A DNA stretch of 45,295 bases from Candidatus Blastococcus massiliensis AP3 (GTDB taxonomy: Bacteria > Actinomycetota > Actinomycetes > Mycobacteriales > Geodermatophilaceae), in NCBI RefSeq assembly GCF_000582785.1, contig NZ_HG931173.1, positions 12,369-57,663 on the forward strand. The letters are read 5' to 3'. The number at the start of each line of letters is the position of its first letter. The first letter of the stretch is position 1. Position numbers and translations under genes: made by a program. Shown one piece after another: positions 10,264 to 18,549 of the stretch. The notes beneath the pieces are model-generated. The model saw only the letters and a list, made by a program, of their open reading frames with translations. It was not told where the DNA came from and did not search any database.

Positions 10264-11310
10264 GTGGAGATCACCGGCACCGCCCAGCACGAGGCCTGGC
10301 AGGCCCGTTCCCTGCCCCCGGTCGAGCGGATCCGGGAGAACCTGTGGTCGATCCCCGTGCCGATCCCGCACAACCCGCTCCGCTACAACAGCATCTACGC
10401 CTTCGCCCTCGACGGCGGCGGCCTGGGGCTGATCGACACCGGGTGGGGCAGCGACGAGTCGTGGGCCGCCCTCACCGGCGGGCTGGCCGCCATCGGTGGG
10501 GACGTCGCCGACGTGCGCGGCGCCCTGGTGACCCACCTGCACTTCGACCACCTCGGCCTGGCGGGACGGGTCCGCGAGGCCAGCGGCGCCTGGATCGCGA
10601 TGCACCCCGCGGACGCCGCCATCGTCGACGGCCTCACGACCGCCGGCGCGCAGCACGCCGTCGACACCGAGGTCGAGTTCCTCGTCGGTCTCGGCGCCGA
10701 CCGGGACGAGGCGGTCTCCGACGTCGGCAGCCCCGACGCGATGGGCGGCTGGACGTCCATGGCCGTGCCCGATCGGCTGGTCGAGGACGGCGACCACGCC
10801 GACTTCCCCGGCTGGCGGCTGCGCGCCGTCCACACCCCGGGGCACACCCCCGGTCACCTCTGCTTCGCCGAGGAGAGCAGCCGGCTGTTCTTCTCCGGCG
10901 ACCACGTGCTGCCGCGGATCAGCCCCAACATCTCGACCGGCGCGCGCGGCGGTGACCCGCTGCGCGACTTCCTCGACTCGCTGGCCGCCGTCCGCGACCT
11001 GGACGCCGAGGAGGTGCTGCCCGCCCACGAGTGGCGGTTCCGCGGCCTGGCCGACCGGGTCGACTCGCTCACCGCCCACCACGAGCACCGGCTCGCCGAA
11101 CTGCTCACCGCGATCGCCACGCACCCGCACTCCACCCCGTGGCAGCTGGCCGCGCACCTCACGTGGTCGCGGCCGTGGGAGCAGTACGAGCGACGGATGC
11201 GGATCTTCGCCGTCACCGAGACCGACGCCCACCTGCGGCTCCTGGCCAGCCGCGGTCTGGTGGTCAGCAGCGGTGGCCCCGTGCCCACCTGGACACCCGC
11301 GGTCCGGTGA
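10264..11310 (+). CDS. Metallo-beta-lactamase-fold hydrolase
   Basis: This is a 348-residue zinc hydrolase. The metal-binding motif THLHFDHLG (HxHxDH) is at about residue 90. Further ligands are in VHTPGHTPGHLCF, in FFSGDHVLP and in the late LPAHEW. This arrangement fits the lactonase / glyoxalase-II-like branch; the substrate cannot be told. The C-terminal 80 residues look like a helical winged-helix-type extension (LRLLASRGLVVSS). The GTG at 10264 is chosen over upstream frames because the upstream sequence lies in the neighbouring gene and GCGGGG precedes the GTG. Confidence 0.87.
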   Translation: MEITGTAQHEAWQARSLPPVERIRENLWSIPVPIPHNPLRYNSIYAFALDGGGLGLIDTGWGSDESWAALTGGLAAIGGDVADVRGALVTHLHFDHLGLAGRVREASGAWIAMHPADAAIVDGLTTAGAQHAVDTEVEFLVGLGADRDEAVSDVGSPDAMGGWTSMAVPDRLVEDGDHADFPGWRLRAVHTPGHTPGHLCFAEESSRLFFSGDHVLPRISPNISTGARGGDPLRDFLDSLAAVRDLDAEEVLPAHEWRFRGLADRVDSLTAHHEHRLAELLTAIATHPHSTPWQLAAHLTWSRPWEQYERRMRIFAVTETDAHLRLLASRGLVVSSGGPVPTWTPAVR

Positions 11311-11488
11311 CCCGGCTCGCCGGTCCCGGCGAAGGGCTGCGTGCCGATGCCACCCGCGTGCACCTCGCCGGGCTCGCCCCCGGCCGGTCCGACGTTTGCG
11401 CGCGTCCTGGACTGCGCATCCGCTGAACCGGGACGACGTGGATCGAGATGACGGTCGAACGGCGTCCGGGGCATGGAGAAGGCGTGTC

Positions 11489-12226
11489 GTGAACCGCAAC
11501 CGACCGGCGGCACCGAGCGTGCCGCTCTCCGACGAGCTGGCCGGCGTCTTCGCACGGATGTCGGGGCTCCTGCTCTCCACCGAGACCGTGGAGACCTCGC
11601 TGAGCGTCCTGAGCTGGCTCGCGCACGAGACCGTCCCCGGCTCGGCCGGCGCCGGTGTCTCCCTCATCGACGACCGGCGGCGGATCTCGTCGGGAAGCAC
11701 CGACGACCGCGTGCGGGACGCCGACGGCCGGCAGTACGAGTTCGACGAAGGTCCGTGCCTGTCCGCCGCGCAGACCCGCGAGCTCGTTCACGTCGAGGAC
11801 GTGGACGAGGACGGCCGCTGGCCCCGCTGGGCCGACGCCGTCCGGCCGCTGGGCCTGCGCGCCGCACTCAGCGCTCCGCTGGTGGTCGGCGAGCGGGCGC
11901 TGGGGGCCATCAAGGTCTACGCCGACCGGCCGCACGCCTTCGACCGGCGCAGCGAGCAACTGCTCACCCTATTCTCCGCGCAGGCCGCCGTCCTGGTGTC
12001 GAATCTGCAGACGTCCAACCGGGCCGAGCGGCTCAGCGAGCCGATGCGGCAGGCGTTCCGCGACCGCGACGCCGTGAACATAACCAAGGGCGTGCTGATG
12101 GGCCGGCAGTCCCTGGACGAGCAGACCGCCCTGCGTGCGCTCATGGCCCGCGGCGAGCAGGACGGCATCACGCTGGCCGAGGCGGCTCGCGTCGTCGTCG
12201 ACTCCGCCGCCCGGCGGCGGCGGTAG
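11489..12226 (+). CDS. GAF-ANTAR antitermination regulator
   Basis: This is a 245-residue cytoplasmic RNA-binding regulator. A GAF sensor domain (about residues 25-165; SLIDDRRRISSGSTDD, EFDEGPCLSAA, SAPLVVGERALGAIKVYA) is followed by an ANTAR domain (about 175-235; FRDRDAVNITKGVLMGRQSL ... GITLAEAARVVV). ANTAR proteins bind tandem hairpins in nascent RNA and prevent termination. The GTG at 11489 has GGAGAAGG upstream. The stop TAG overlaps the GTG of the phosphatase gene (TAGTG), so the two are translationally coupled. The GAF ligand and the RNA targets are unknown. Confidence 0.88.
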   Translation: MNRNRPAAPSVPLSDELAGVFARMSGLLLSTETVETSLSVLSWLAHETVPGSAGAGVSLIDDRRRISSGSTDDRVRDADGRQYEFDEGPCLSAAQTRELVHVEDVDEDGRWPRWADAVRPLGLRAALSAPLVVGERALGAIKVYADRPHAFDRRSEQLLTLFSAQAAVLVSNLQTSNRAERLSEPMRQAFRDRDAVNITKGVLMGRQSLDEQTALRALMARGEQDGITLAEAARVVVDSAARRRR

Positions 12227-13677
12227 TGGTCGCCGGAGGAGGACTGCGGCCCGACGGGCGGCGTTCGGCGCTGGCCGCCGGCTTCACGCACGCCGGCCTC
12301 ACGCTCGACGAGCTCTGGATGCGGTACTTCGCGCTCGGTGGCACCGCCGACCTGATGGAGGTCGACGCCTACCTGTCCCAACTCCTGCCGCTCCCCGACG
12401 GGCAGCACGACCTGCTGGCGCATGCGGTCAACGAGCGCCTCGAGGAACTCGTCGCACCGCACCGGGTGCCCTACACCCGGGTGATCCGTCAGGCGCGCCC
12501 GTCGTCCGGACCGCTGGCCGCGCTCTCCGGCCTGCTGGGTGCGGCCGGCTCGTCCCCGCCCGAGCGTCTGCCCGGGCTCGCCGCCGAGGCCGGCCGGCTG
12601 ATGGGCGTGGGCGTGGTGATGCACCTGGTCGACCACGAGCAGCGGGCCCTGGTCCGGATGGCCGGCCAGGCGGACGGGAAGCCGTCGTCGCAGGGGATGG
12701 ACAGCACGATGGCCGGCCGGGCGTTCCGCTCCCTCCGCGTCGTGGCCTCGGAGCGTGCCGGACGACCCCGGCTGTGGGTCCCCCTGCTCGACGGTGCCGA
12801 CCGGCTCGGCGTCCTGGAGGTCCGGCTGGACTCCGCGGCCGAGCTGTACGACCCGGCGCTCCGCGAGCAGTGCTGGTGGCTGGCCTCGCTGCTGGGTCAC
12901 CTGGTGGCGTCCATGGAGCCGTACGGGGACGAGCTGGAGCGTCCGCGTCGGAACCGTCCCCTGTCGCCGTCCGCCGAGCTCATCTGGCAGCAGCTGCCCC
13001 CGCTCACGGCGGCCACGGACTCCTTCGTCCTCGCCGGCAGGCTGGAGCCGAGCTACGACGTCGGCGGCGACGCGTTCGACTACGCACTCTCCGAGCCGAC
13101 GGTGTCGCTCGGCATCTTCGACGCCGTCGGTCACGGCATCCACGCCTCGCTGATGACGGCGACAGCCCTGGCCGGCTACCGCAGCGCCCGGCGCGACGGC
13201 CGCGGGGTGTTCGACCAGGCGCAGGCCATCGACGACGTGGTGTCCGTGACGTTTCCCGGGAGCGCGTTCGTCACCGGCGTGGTCGCCGAGGTCGACGTCG
13301 GCTCCGGCCGCCTGCGCTACGTCAACGCAGGGCACCCACCGCCGCTGCTCCTCCGCGAGGGGCGGCTGGTCAAGGAGCTCGACGGCGGCCGCCGCGTGCC
13401 GTTCGGGGTGGACCCGCAGGGACTGACCGTCGGCCAGGAGATTCTGGAGCCCGGCGACTGGCTGGCGCTCTACACCGACGGGATCACCGAGGCACGCGAC
13501 GCGGCCGGATCCTGGTTCGGCGAGGAGCGGCTCGCAGAGTTCCTCACCCGCGCGATCGCCGCCGGCCAGCCTCCCGCCGAGACCGTTCGCCGGCTCACCG
13601 ACGCGGTGCTGCGCCACCAGGGCGAGCTCCTGCAGGACGACGCGAGCATCCTGCTGGCCCGGTGGAGAGGGCCGTGA
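12226..13677 (+). CDS. SpoIIE/RsbU-type PP2C serine phosphatase
   Basis: The 483-residue product has a helical N-terminal module with GLTLDELWMRYFALGG, often seen in actinobacterial RsbU homologues. A GAF-like middle domain (about 110-240) and a C-terminal PP2C/SpoIIE domain (about 260-483) follow. The metal-binding aspartates are in YDVGGDAFDY, FDAVGHG, LYTDGITEARD and LQDDASILLARW; VNAGHPPPLL is also typical. Such enzymes dephosphorylate anti-anti-sigma factors in partner-switching systems. The start GTG at 12226 overlaps the upstream stop. No STAS or anti-sigma gene lies in the window, so the target is elsewhere. Confidence 0.88.
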   Translation: MVAGGGLRPDGRRSALAAGFTHAGLTLDELWMRYFALGGTADLMEVDAYLSQLLPLPDGQHDLLAHAVNERLEELVAPHRVPYTRVIRQARPSSGPLAALSGLLGAAGSSPPERLPGLAAEAGRLMGVGVVMHLVDHEQRALVRMAGQADGKPSSQGMDSTMAGRAFRSLRVVASERAGRPRLWVPLLDGADRLGVLEVRLDSAAELYDPALREQCWWLASLLGHLVASMEPYGDELERPRRNRPLSPSAELIWQQLPPLTAATDSFVLAGRLEPSYDVGGDAFDYALSEPTVSLGIFDAVGHGIHASLMTATALAGYRSARRDGRGVFDQAQAIDDVVSVTFPGSAFVTGVVAEVDVGSGRLRYVNAGHPPPLLLREGRLVKELDGGRRVPFGVDPQGLTVGQEILEPGDWLALYTDGITEARDAAGSWFGEERLAEFLTRAIAAGQPPAETVRRLTDAVLRHQGELLQDDASILLARWRGP

Positions 13678-13757
13678 CACCGCTCACTCCTCGACCGGCG
13701 CCACCCCGTCCGGACACATGGCCGTAACGCCGTGCCCGCACCATGGGCGCATCGGCC

Positions 13758-13876
13758 CGAGGGGGCTCTGTGACCGAGGGGGCTCTGTGACCGAGGGGGC
13801 TCTGTGACCGAGGGGGCTCTGTGACCGAGGGGGCTCTGTGACCGAGGGGGCTCTGTGACCGAGGGGGCTCTGTGAC
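13758..13876 (+). repeat. Seven perfect 17-bp tandem repeats forming a chain of start sites before nnaR
   Basis: The unit CGAGGGGGCTCTGTGAC is repeated seven times without a mismatch. Each unit holds a purine-rich Shine-Dalgarno-like run, four bases, then GTG ACC GAG. GTG codons fall at 13770, 13787, 13804, 13821, 13838, 13855 and 13872. Because 17 is not a multiple of 3, each of the first six GTGs reads GTG ACC GAG GGG GCT CTG TGA and stops, and its TGA overlaps the next GTG as GTGA. The seventh GTG is the start of the regulator gene and shares its first codons (Val-Thr-Glu). Confidence 0.97.
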
Positions 13877-14996
13877 CGAGCACGACCAGGAACCGGCGGC
13901 TCCGCCGGAGCTGCCGCTGGCCGGCTACACCGTGGCGGTGACCGCCGCCCGCCGCAAGGAGGAGCTCGGCGCGCTGCTGGACCGGCGCGGGGCCCGGGTC
14001 GTCTACGCGCCGGCCATCCGCATCGTGCCGCTGTCCGACGACACCGAACTGGTCGCGGCCACGCGCCGCGTGCTCGAGCGGCCGGTCGATCTCGTCGTCG
14101 CCACCACCGGTGTCGGCTTCCGCGGCTGGCTGGAGGCCGCCGAGGCCTGGGACCTGCCGCTGGTCGAGCACCTGCGCGGCGCCCGGGTGCTGGCCCGCGG
14201 ACCGAAGGCGCGCGGCGCGATCCGCGGCGGCGGCCTGGTCGACGCCTGGTCGCCGGAGTCCGAGTCGTCGGCCGAGGTCCTCTCTCACCTGCTGTCCGGC
14301 GCGGAGGGGCCGCTGGCCGGTCGCCGGATCGCGATCCAGCTGCACGGCGACCCGCTGGCCGACCTCGTCGCCGGCCTGCGGGAGACCGGCGCCGAGGTGC
14401 TCACCGTCCCCGTCTACCGGTGGGTGCTGCCCGAGGACGTCGCCCCGGTCCGCCGGCTCGTCACCTCCGTGATCGGCGGAGCCGTCGACGCGGTGACGTT
14501 CACCAGCGCCCCGGCCGCGGCCAGCCTGCTCGCCGTCGCCGACGAGCTGGGCCGGCGGGACGACCTGGTCGGCGCACTGCGCGACCGGGTGCTCGCGGTC
14601 GCCGTCGGCGCGGTCACCGCCGGGCCCCTGGAGGCCGCGGGCATCCCGACCCGCCAGCCGGAGCGGGCCCGGCTGGGGGCGCTGGCCCGCGAGGTCGTCG
14701 CCCGGCTCCCCGAGCGGGATCCGGTGCTCGAGCTCGGCGGCCACACGCTCCAGGTGCGCGGGTACGCCGCGGTCGTCGACGGGCGGGTGGTGGAACTGGC
14801 CCCGGGGCCGATGGGCGTGCTGCGCGCGCTGGCCCGCCGTCCCGGCTCGGTGCTCTCGCGGGCCGAACTGGTGGACTGCCTGCCCGGCGGCGGGGACGGG
14901 CACGCGGTGGAGATGGCCGTCACCCGGCTGCGGGCGGCGCTCGGGGCCCCGCTGATCGGCACCGTCGTCAAGCGCGGGTACCGGCTGGCGGTCTGA
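13872..14996 (+). CDS. nnaR: HemD-like / winged-helix regulator of nitrate assimilation (NnaR type)
   Basis: The 374-residue product has a uroporphyrinogen-III synthase-like domain (about residues 18-270; AGYTVAVTAARRKEELGALL, GAEVLTVPVYRW, VDAVTFTSAPAAASLL). A C-terminal OmpR-type winged helix follows (about 285-374; VLELGGHTLQVRG, LARRPGSVLSRAELV, AVEMAVTRLRAALG, IGTVVKRGYRLAV). This architecture is that of NnaR of Streptomyces and mycobacteria and of Rv0260c, which act with GlnR on nitrate/nitrite genes. narK and nirBD-nasA lie within 13 kb here, which supports the call. It is more likely a regulator than the haem-pathway enzyme. The start is the last GTG of the tandem repeat array, which probably shapes its expression. 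Confidence 0.85.
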   Translation: MTEHDQEPAAPPELPLAGYTVAVTAARRKEELGALLDRRGARVVYAPAIRIVPLSDDTELVAATRRVLERPVDLVVATTGVGFRGWLEAAEAWDLPLVEHLRGARVLARGPKARGAIRGGGLVDAWSPESESSAEVLSHLLSGAEGPLAGRRIAIQLHGDPLADLVAGLRETGAEVLTVPVYRWVLPEDVAPVRRLVTSVIGGAVDAVTFTSAPAAASLLAVADELGRRDDLVGALRDRVLAVAVGAVTAGPLEAAGIPTRQPERARLGALAREVVARLPERDPVLELGGHTLQVRGYAAVVDGRVVELAPGPMGVLRALARRPGSVLSRAELVDCLPGGGDGHAVEMAVTRLRAALGAPLIGTVVKRGYRLAV

Positions 14997-15000
14997 ACTC

Positions 15001-15576
15001 CTACCGCAGGTCGAGCCGCATGAGCACCCGCGGGAAGCCGTTGAGCACCGACGTCGTGTCGGCGACCTTGGTGAACCCGGCGCGCTCGAACAGCCCGCGG
15101 GTGCCTACGTAGGCCATCGTCAGGTCGACCTTGGCGCCACCGTTGTCGACCGGGTAGGACTCGACCACCGGCGCCCCGTTGGCCCGGGCATAGTCGACGG
15201 CGCCGGCCACGAGGTAGTGGGCCAGGCCCTGGCCGCGGTGGCCCGGCCGCACCCGCACGCACCAGAGCGCCCAGACGTCGAGATCGTCGACGTGCGGGAT
15301 CTTCCGGTTCTTCGCGAAGCTGGTGTCGGCCCGGGGATGGACCGCCGCCCAGCCGACCACCTCGTCGCCGTCGTAGGCGAGCACCCCGGGCCGCGGCTCC
15401 TCCCGCACGAGCTCCCGGACCCGCTCCCCCCGGGCGCGCCCCACCAGCTCCTGGTTCTCCTTCGACGACATCAGCCGATAGCTCAGGCACCAGCACGACT
15501 GGGCGTCCGGCCGCTTGGGGCCCACCATCGTCGCCACGTCCTCGAACACGCTCGCCGGCCGTACCTCGATCGCCAT
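15001..15576 (-). CDS. GNAT-family N-acetyltransferase
   Basis: This is a 191-residue acyl-CoA-dependent transferase. The acetyl-CoA loop is VRPGHRGQGLAHYLV (about residues 108-122), preceded by the beta-strand WALWCVRV. The N-terminus has a cysteine-rich patch (SCWCLSYRLMSS) typical of a GNAT subgroup in actinobacteria. The substrate is unknown. The ATG at 15574-15576 is the obvious start. It converges with nnaR, whose stop is four bases away. No link to nitrate metabolism is apparent. Confidence 0.85.
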   Translation of the reverse strand: MAIEVRPASVFEDVATMVGPKRPDAQSCWCLSYRLMSSKENQELVGRARGERVRELVREEPRPGVLAYDGDEVVGWAAVHPRADTSFAKNRKIPHVDDLDVWALWCVRVRPGHRGQGLAHYLVAGAVDYARANGAPVVESYPVDNGGAKVDLTMAYVGTRGLFERAGFTKVADTTSVLNGFPRVLMRLDLR

Positions 15577-15643
15577 GCCGGCATCGTGGCAGCGCCCACC
15601 GACAACCTGCCCCCGTCGCGGGCAGGCGGACAGGGTTCCGCCC

Positions 15644-16180
15644 TCAGCCGGAACGCGTCGTCCGCACCCGGTACAGGTCGCGCAGCAGGGCGATCTCGGC
15701 GCCGTGGTGCGCCAGCTCGTCGAAGGCATGCACCACGAGATCGGCCCAGCTGGACCGCGCGAAGGGCCCCCAGGCCGGCCCGAGCTCGTTCCAGATGCCG
15801 TCCTCCCCCTTGGCGACGGCTGCCTGCCGGAACGCCGCGGCCGCGATGCGCAGGTCGCGCACCGCGGTGGCCGCGTTCCCGTGCCACTGCGGGCCCGCGA
15901 CCTCCAGCGGCCGGCCGGGCCACTCCTCGAGATAACTGGCCAGGCAGTCGGAGGCGATGTGCCAGATCCGCCAGGCGATCGTGGTGACCGGCGCCGGATC
16001 GGGAGCCGGGCGGTTCGGGTCCGCCGTCCACCCGTCGCCGGTGGGGTGCACCGTCCAGCCGCCGGGCGCCGGCTGCCACAGGTACTCGTCGTCGGTGAGG
16101 CCGGCCAGCCGCTGCTCGAGGCGCTCCCAGGCCGCGTCCCATCCGGTCAGCAGGATCGGGAGCACCGCTCGATCCGTCAT
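15644..16180 (-). CDS. DinB-family protein
   Basis: This is a 178-residue four-helix-bundle protein of the DinB / YfiT-like type. Visible landmarks are the helix with GWDAAWERLEQRLAGLTDDEYLW, then WRIWHIASDC (the first metal-ligand histidine) and AFDELAHHGAEIALLRDLYR (the late histidines). These fit the three-histidine metal site of the family, some members of which are mycothiol- or bacillithiol-dependent transferases. The function of this one is unknown. The ATG at 16178-16180 starts it. It is co-directional with narK (33 bases downstream) but is probably unrelated to nitrate. Confidence 0.82.
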   Translation of the reverse strand: MTDRAVLPILLTGWDAAWERLEQRLAGLTDDEYLWQPAPGGWTVHPTGDGWTADPNRPAPDPAPVTTIAWRIWHIASDCLASYLEEWPGRPLEVAGPQWHGNAATAVRDLRIAAAAFRQAAVAKGEDGIWNELGPAWGPFARSSWADLVVHAFDELAHHGAEIALLRDLYRVRTTRSG

Positions 16181-16212
16181 GCCGCCGCACGTTAGCGGCC
16201 ACCACCGACGGT

Positions 16213-17598
16213 TCAGACGCGGTGCGCGGCCTGCGGGCGCAGGTAGACGAACCAGGTGACCACCACGCAGACGACGTAGAAGGCGATGAACACCAGGTAG
16301 GCGGAGTCGCCGGTCCCGGTGGTCATGAACGACTGCCGGAACGCCAGGTTGACCAGGACGCCGCCGAAGGCGCCCACCGCACCGGCGATGCCGATCAGCG
16401 CGCCGGACATGCGCAGCGCGTGCCGGTCGGCCGCCTCGGCGTCTCCGCCGTCGGCCACCCGCTGCAGGGCCTGCGACCGGAAGATCGCCGGGATCATCTT
16501 GTAGGTCGAGCCGTTGCCCAGGCCGCTGAGCACGAAAAGCAGCACGAACCCGACGACGAACAGCGGCAGCGACTCCGACTGGCTGGCCGACCAGACGACC
16601 AGCGCCCCCAGCGCCATCGCGACGAAGTTCGCACAGGTGATGCGGCCGCCGCCGTACCGGTCGGCGAGCGCTCCGCCGAGCGGCCGGATCAGCGAGCCGA
16701 GCAGCGGCCCCAGCCAGGTGAGCGAGGCCGCGGCCAGGGGGGTGGCGAAGGAGTCGGTGAACTGGTTCTGCAGCACCTGGCCGAAGGCGAAGCCGAACCC
16801 GATGAACGAGCCGAAGGTGCCGATGTAGAGGAACGACATGATCCAGGTGTGCGGCTCGCGGGTCGCCTCCCGCATCGCCCGCGGCTGGTTGCGCGCCGTC
16901 GTCAGGTTGTCCATCACCAGCGCGGCGCCGACGGCGGCGGCGACGATCAGCGGGATGTAGACGACCAGGATCAGCCGGGGGTGCTCGGCACCCGCCGTGG
17001 CCAGCACGAGCAGCCCGATCAGCTGGACGACGGGGACGCCGAGGTTGCCGCCGCCGGCGTTGAGACCGAGCGCCCAGCCCTTGAGCCGGTCGGGGTAGAA
17101 GGCGTTGATGTTGGCCATCGAGCTGGCGAAGTTGCCGCCGCCGACACCGGCCAGACAGGAGACCAGCAGCAGCGTGCCGAAGGAGACGCCCGGCTCCAGC
17201 ACGATCGCGGTCGCGACGGTCGGGACCAGCAGCAGTGCCGCGCTGACGATCGTCCAGTTCCGGCCGCCGAACCGGGCGACGGCGAAGGTGTAGGGCAGCC
17301 GGACGAAGGCACCGAGCGCCGTCGGCAGGGTGGTGAGGAGGAACTTGCCCGCGGGATCGATGCCGAAGACCGGCTCGGGCAGGAAGAGCACGAGCACCGA
17401 CCACAGGCTCCAGATCGAGAAGCCGATGTGCTCGCTGAACACGGAGAAGAAGAGGTTGCGGCGGGCGACCCGCTTGCCGGTCGACTCCCAGAACTGCGGG
17501 TCCTCCGGCCGCCAGTCGTCGATCCACCTCCCTGGCCGGTGCGACGGGGCGACGGCGGGCGGCGGGGACGTCGTGCGGGACTGGGTCGGAGCGGCCAT
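16213..17598 (-). CDS. narK: NarK-type nitrate/nitrite transporter
   Basis: This is a major facilitator superfamily permease of 461 residues with about 12 membrane helices. The NarK signatures are visible: GVGGGNFASSMANINAFYP (first nitrate signature), GLNAGGGNLGVPVVQL, and GLGNGSTYKMIPAIF (second signature). The cytoplasmic N-terminus contains DDWRPEDPQFWESTGKRVA, typical of actinobacterial NarK proteins. It imports nitrate or exports nitrite at the cytoplasmic membrane and supplies the nasA-nirBD products. The ATG at 17596-17598 is chosen; longer frames upstream are arginine-rich and look non-coding. It is transcribed alone, away from the reductase genes. A candidate regulatory motif lies upstream at 17646-17663. 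Confidence 0.92.
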   Translation of the reverse strand: MAAPTQSRTTSPPPAVAPSHRPGRWIDDWRPEDPQFWESTGKRVARRNLFFSVFSEHIGFSIWSLWSVLVLFLPEPVFGIDPAGKFLLTTLPTALGAFVRLPYTFAVARFGGRNWTIVSAALLLVPTVATAIVLEPGVSFGTLLLVSCLAGVGGGNFASSMANINAFYPDRLKGWALGLNAGGGNLGVPVVQLIGLLVLATAGAEHPRLILVVYIPLIVAAAVGAALVMDNLTTARNQPRAMREATREPHTWIMSFLYIGTFGSFIGFGFAFGQVLQNQFTDSFATPLAAASLTWLGPLLGSLIRPLGGALADRYGGGRITCANFVAMALGALVVWSASQSESLPLFVVGFVLLFVLSGLGNGSTYKMIPAIFRSQALQRVADGGDAEAADRHALRMSGALIGIAGAVGAFGGVLVNLAFRQSFMTTGTGDSAYLVFIAFYVVCVVVTWFVYLRPQAAHRV

Positions 17599-17744
17599 GC
17601 CGGAACGGTGGCCGGTCCCCGTTTCCCCGGCGTCGCCCCGTCGCTGTTCTCGTGTTCCGTTTCGCTCACGGCCGGTGCCCCGCTGTGGTGAGGCCACCCG
17701 CCACCGGCGTGCGGAGCGGGTGCTCCGTTGGCGATGATCACTGC

Positions 17745-18539
17745 GTGACCGCCCCCGAGGAGACCGCCGCACCGCCCGGCCGCACCCTGATCGAGCAGGG
17801 CGCCCCCGTCGCCGGCTCCATGAGCCGGGCCGCGGCCACCGTCGTCTTCGAGCCGTCGGCCGCGGTGGTGCAGATCAGCGCCCCGTTCGGCGCGAGCCTG
17901 CGCACGGTGGCGACCGAGGCCGCAGCGGCGCCGGTCCCGCGCGAGCAGGTCCGCGCCGGCGCGGCGCTGGCGTTCGCGGTGGAGTACGCGGCCACCCAGC
18001 ACCGTGCCGGGCGTCCGGCCCGGTCCGACGGCTGGTTCGACGCCCGGCCCGGCAGTCGCCCGGCGGCCGAGGAGGTCGCCGAGGCGGTCGTCGCCGCGGC
18101 CCGTCGGTCGGCCGACGAGCGACGGGTGCGGCACCTCGGCTACCTGCTCGCCGAGGTCACCTGCTCCCCCGAGCTGGACGCCGAGCTCGCCGGCCGGGCG
18201 CTGCGGCTGACCGAGGCGCTCAGCTGGCGCCAGCTCGCGCTGCTCGCCGGGGTGGGCCGCCGCGATCGGGTGCCGTTGCCGATGACCCCGCTCCCCGGCG
18301 ACCCTCGGGCGTGGTCGGAGTGGGCGGCGCGCGAGGACGTCACCGACCTGCAGGCCGCCGGCCTGGTCGACCCACCGGCGGCTGCCGGGCGCCCCGGCGT
18401 CACGCTCCCCCGGCTGCGCGCCGCGGACCTGCGGCTGACCCGCAGAGGCGTGCTCCTGCACCGGCTGCTCGCGCTCGACCTGCTGCACGAGGACGCCGTC
18501 ACCGAGGCCCTCGCCGCCCTGGGACTGCCCCGCTCCTGA
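17745..18539 (+). CDS. Hypothetical protein, possibly with a C-terminal winged-helix-like region
   Basis: I do not recognise this 264-residue protein. It has strong coding bias, is soluble and rich in Ala/Arg, with no membrane segment or signal peptide. Residues 60-130 are helical. The C-terminal stretch LRAADLRLTRRGVLLHRLLALDLL resembles the end of a winged-helix domain, with DVTDLQAAGLVD before it. The GTG at 17745 gives VTAPEETAAPPGRTLIEQGA; the ribosome site is weak, and an internal ATG at 17820 is possible. It is divergent from narK, with about 146 bases between them. The function is unknown. Confidence 0.65.
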   Translation: MTAPEETAAPPGRTLIEQGAPVAGSMSRAAATVVFEPSAAVVQISAPFGASLRTVATEAAAAPVPREQVRAGAALAFAVEYAATQHRAGRPARSDGWFDARPGSRPAAEEVAEAVVAAARRSADERRVRHLGYLLAEVTCSPELDAELAGRALRLTEALSWRQLALLAGVGRRDRVPLPMTPLPGDPRAWSEWAAREDVTDLQAAGLVDPPAAAGRPGVTLPRLRAADLRLTRRGVLLHRLLALDLLHEDAVTEALAALGLPRS

Positions 18540-18549
18540 GCGCGCGGCG

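Noticed and set aside
13758-13876. CRISPR array
   Set aside because: The 17-bp units are directly adjacent with no spacers, and no cas genes are near.
13470-14903. Minus-strand open frame with a repeated Ser-Val-Thr-Glu-Pro-Pro peptide
   Set aside because: The peptide repeat is only the translation of the 17-bp tandem array on the wrong strand; the frame shadows the phosphatase and nnaR genes and has no ribosome site.
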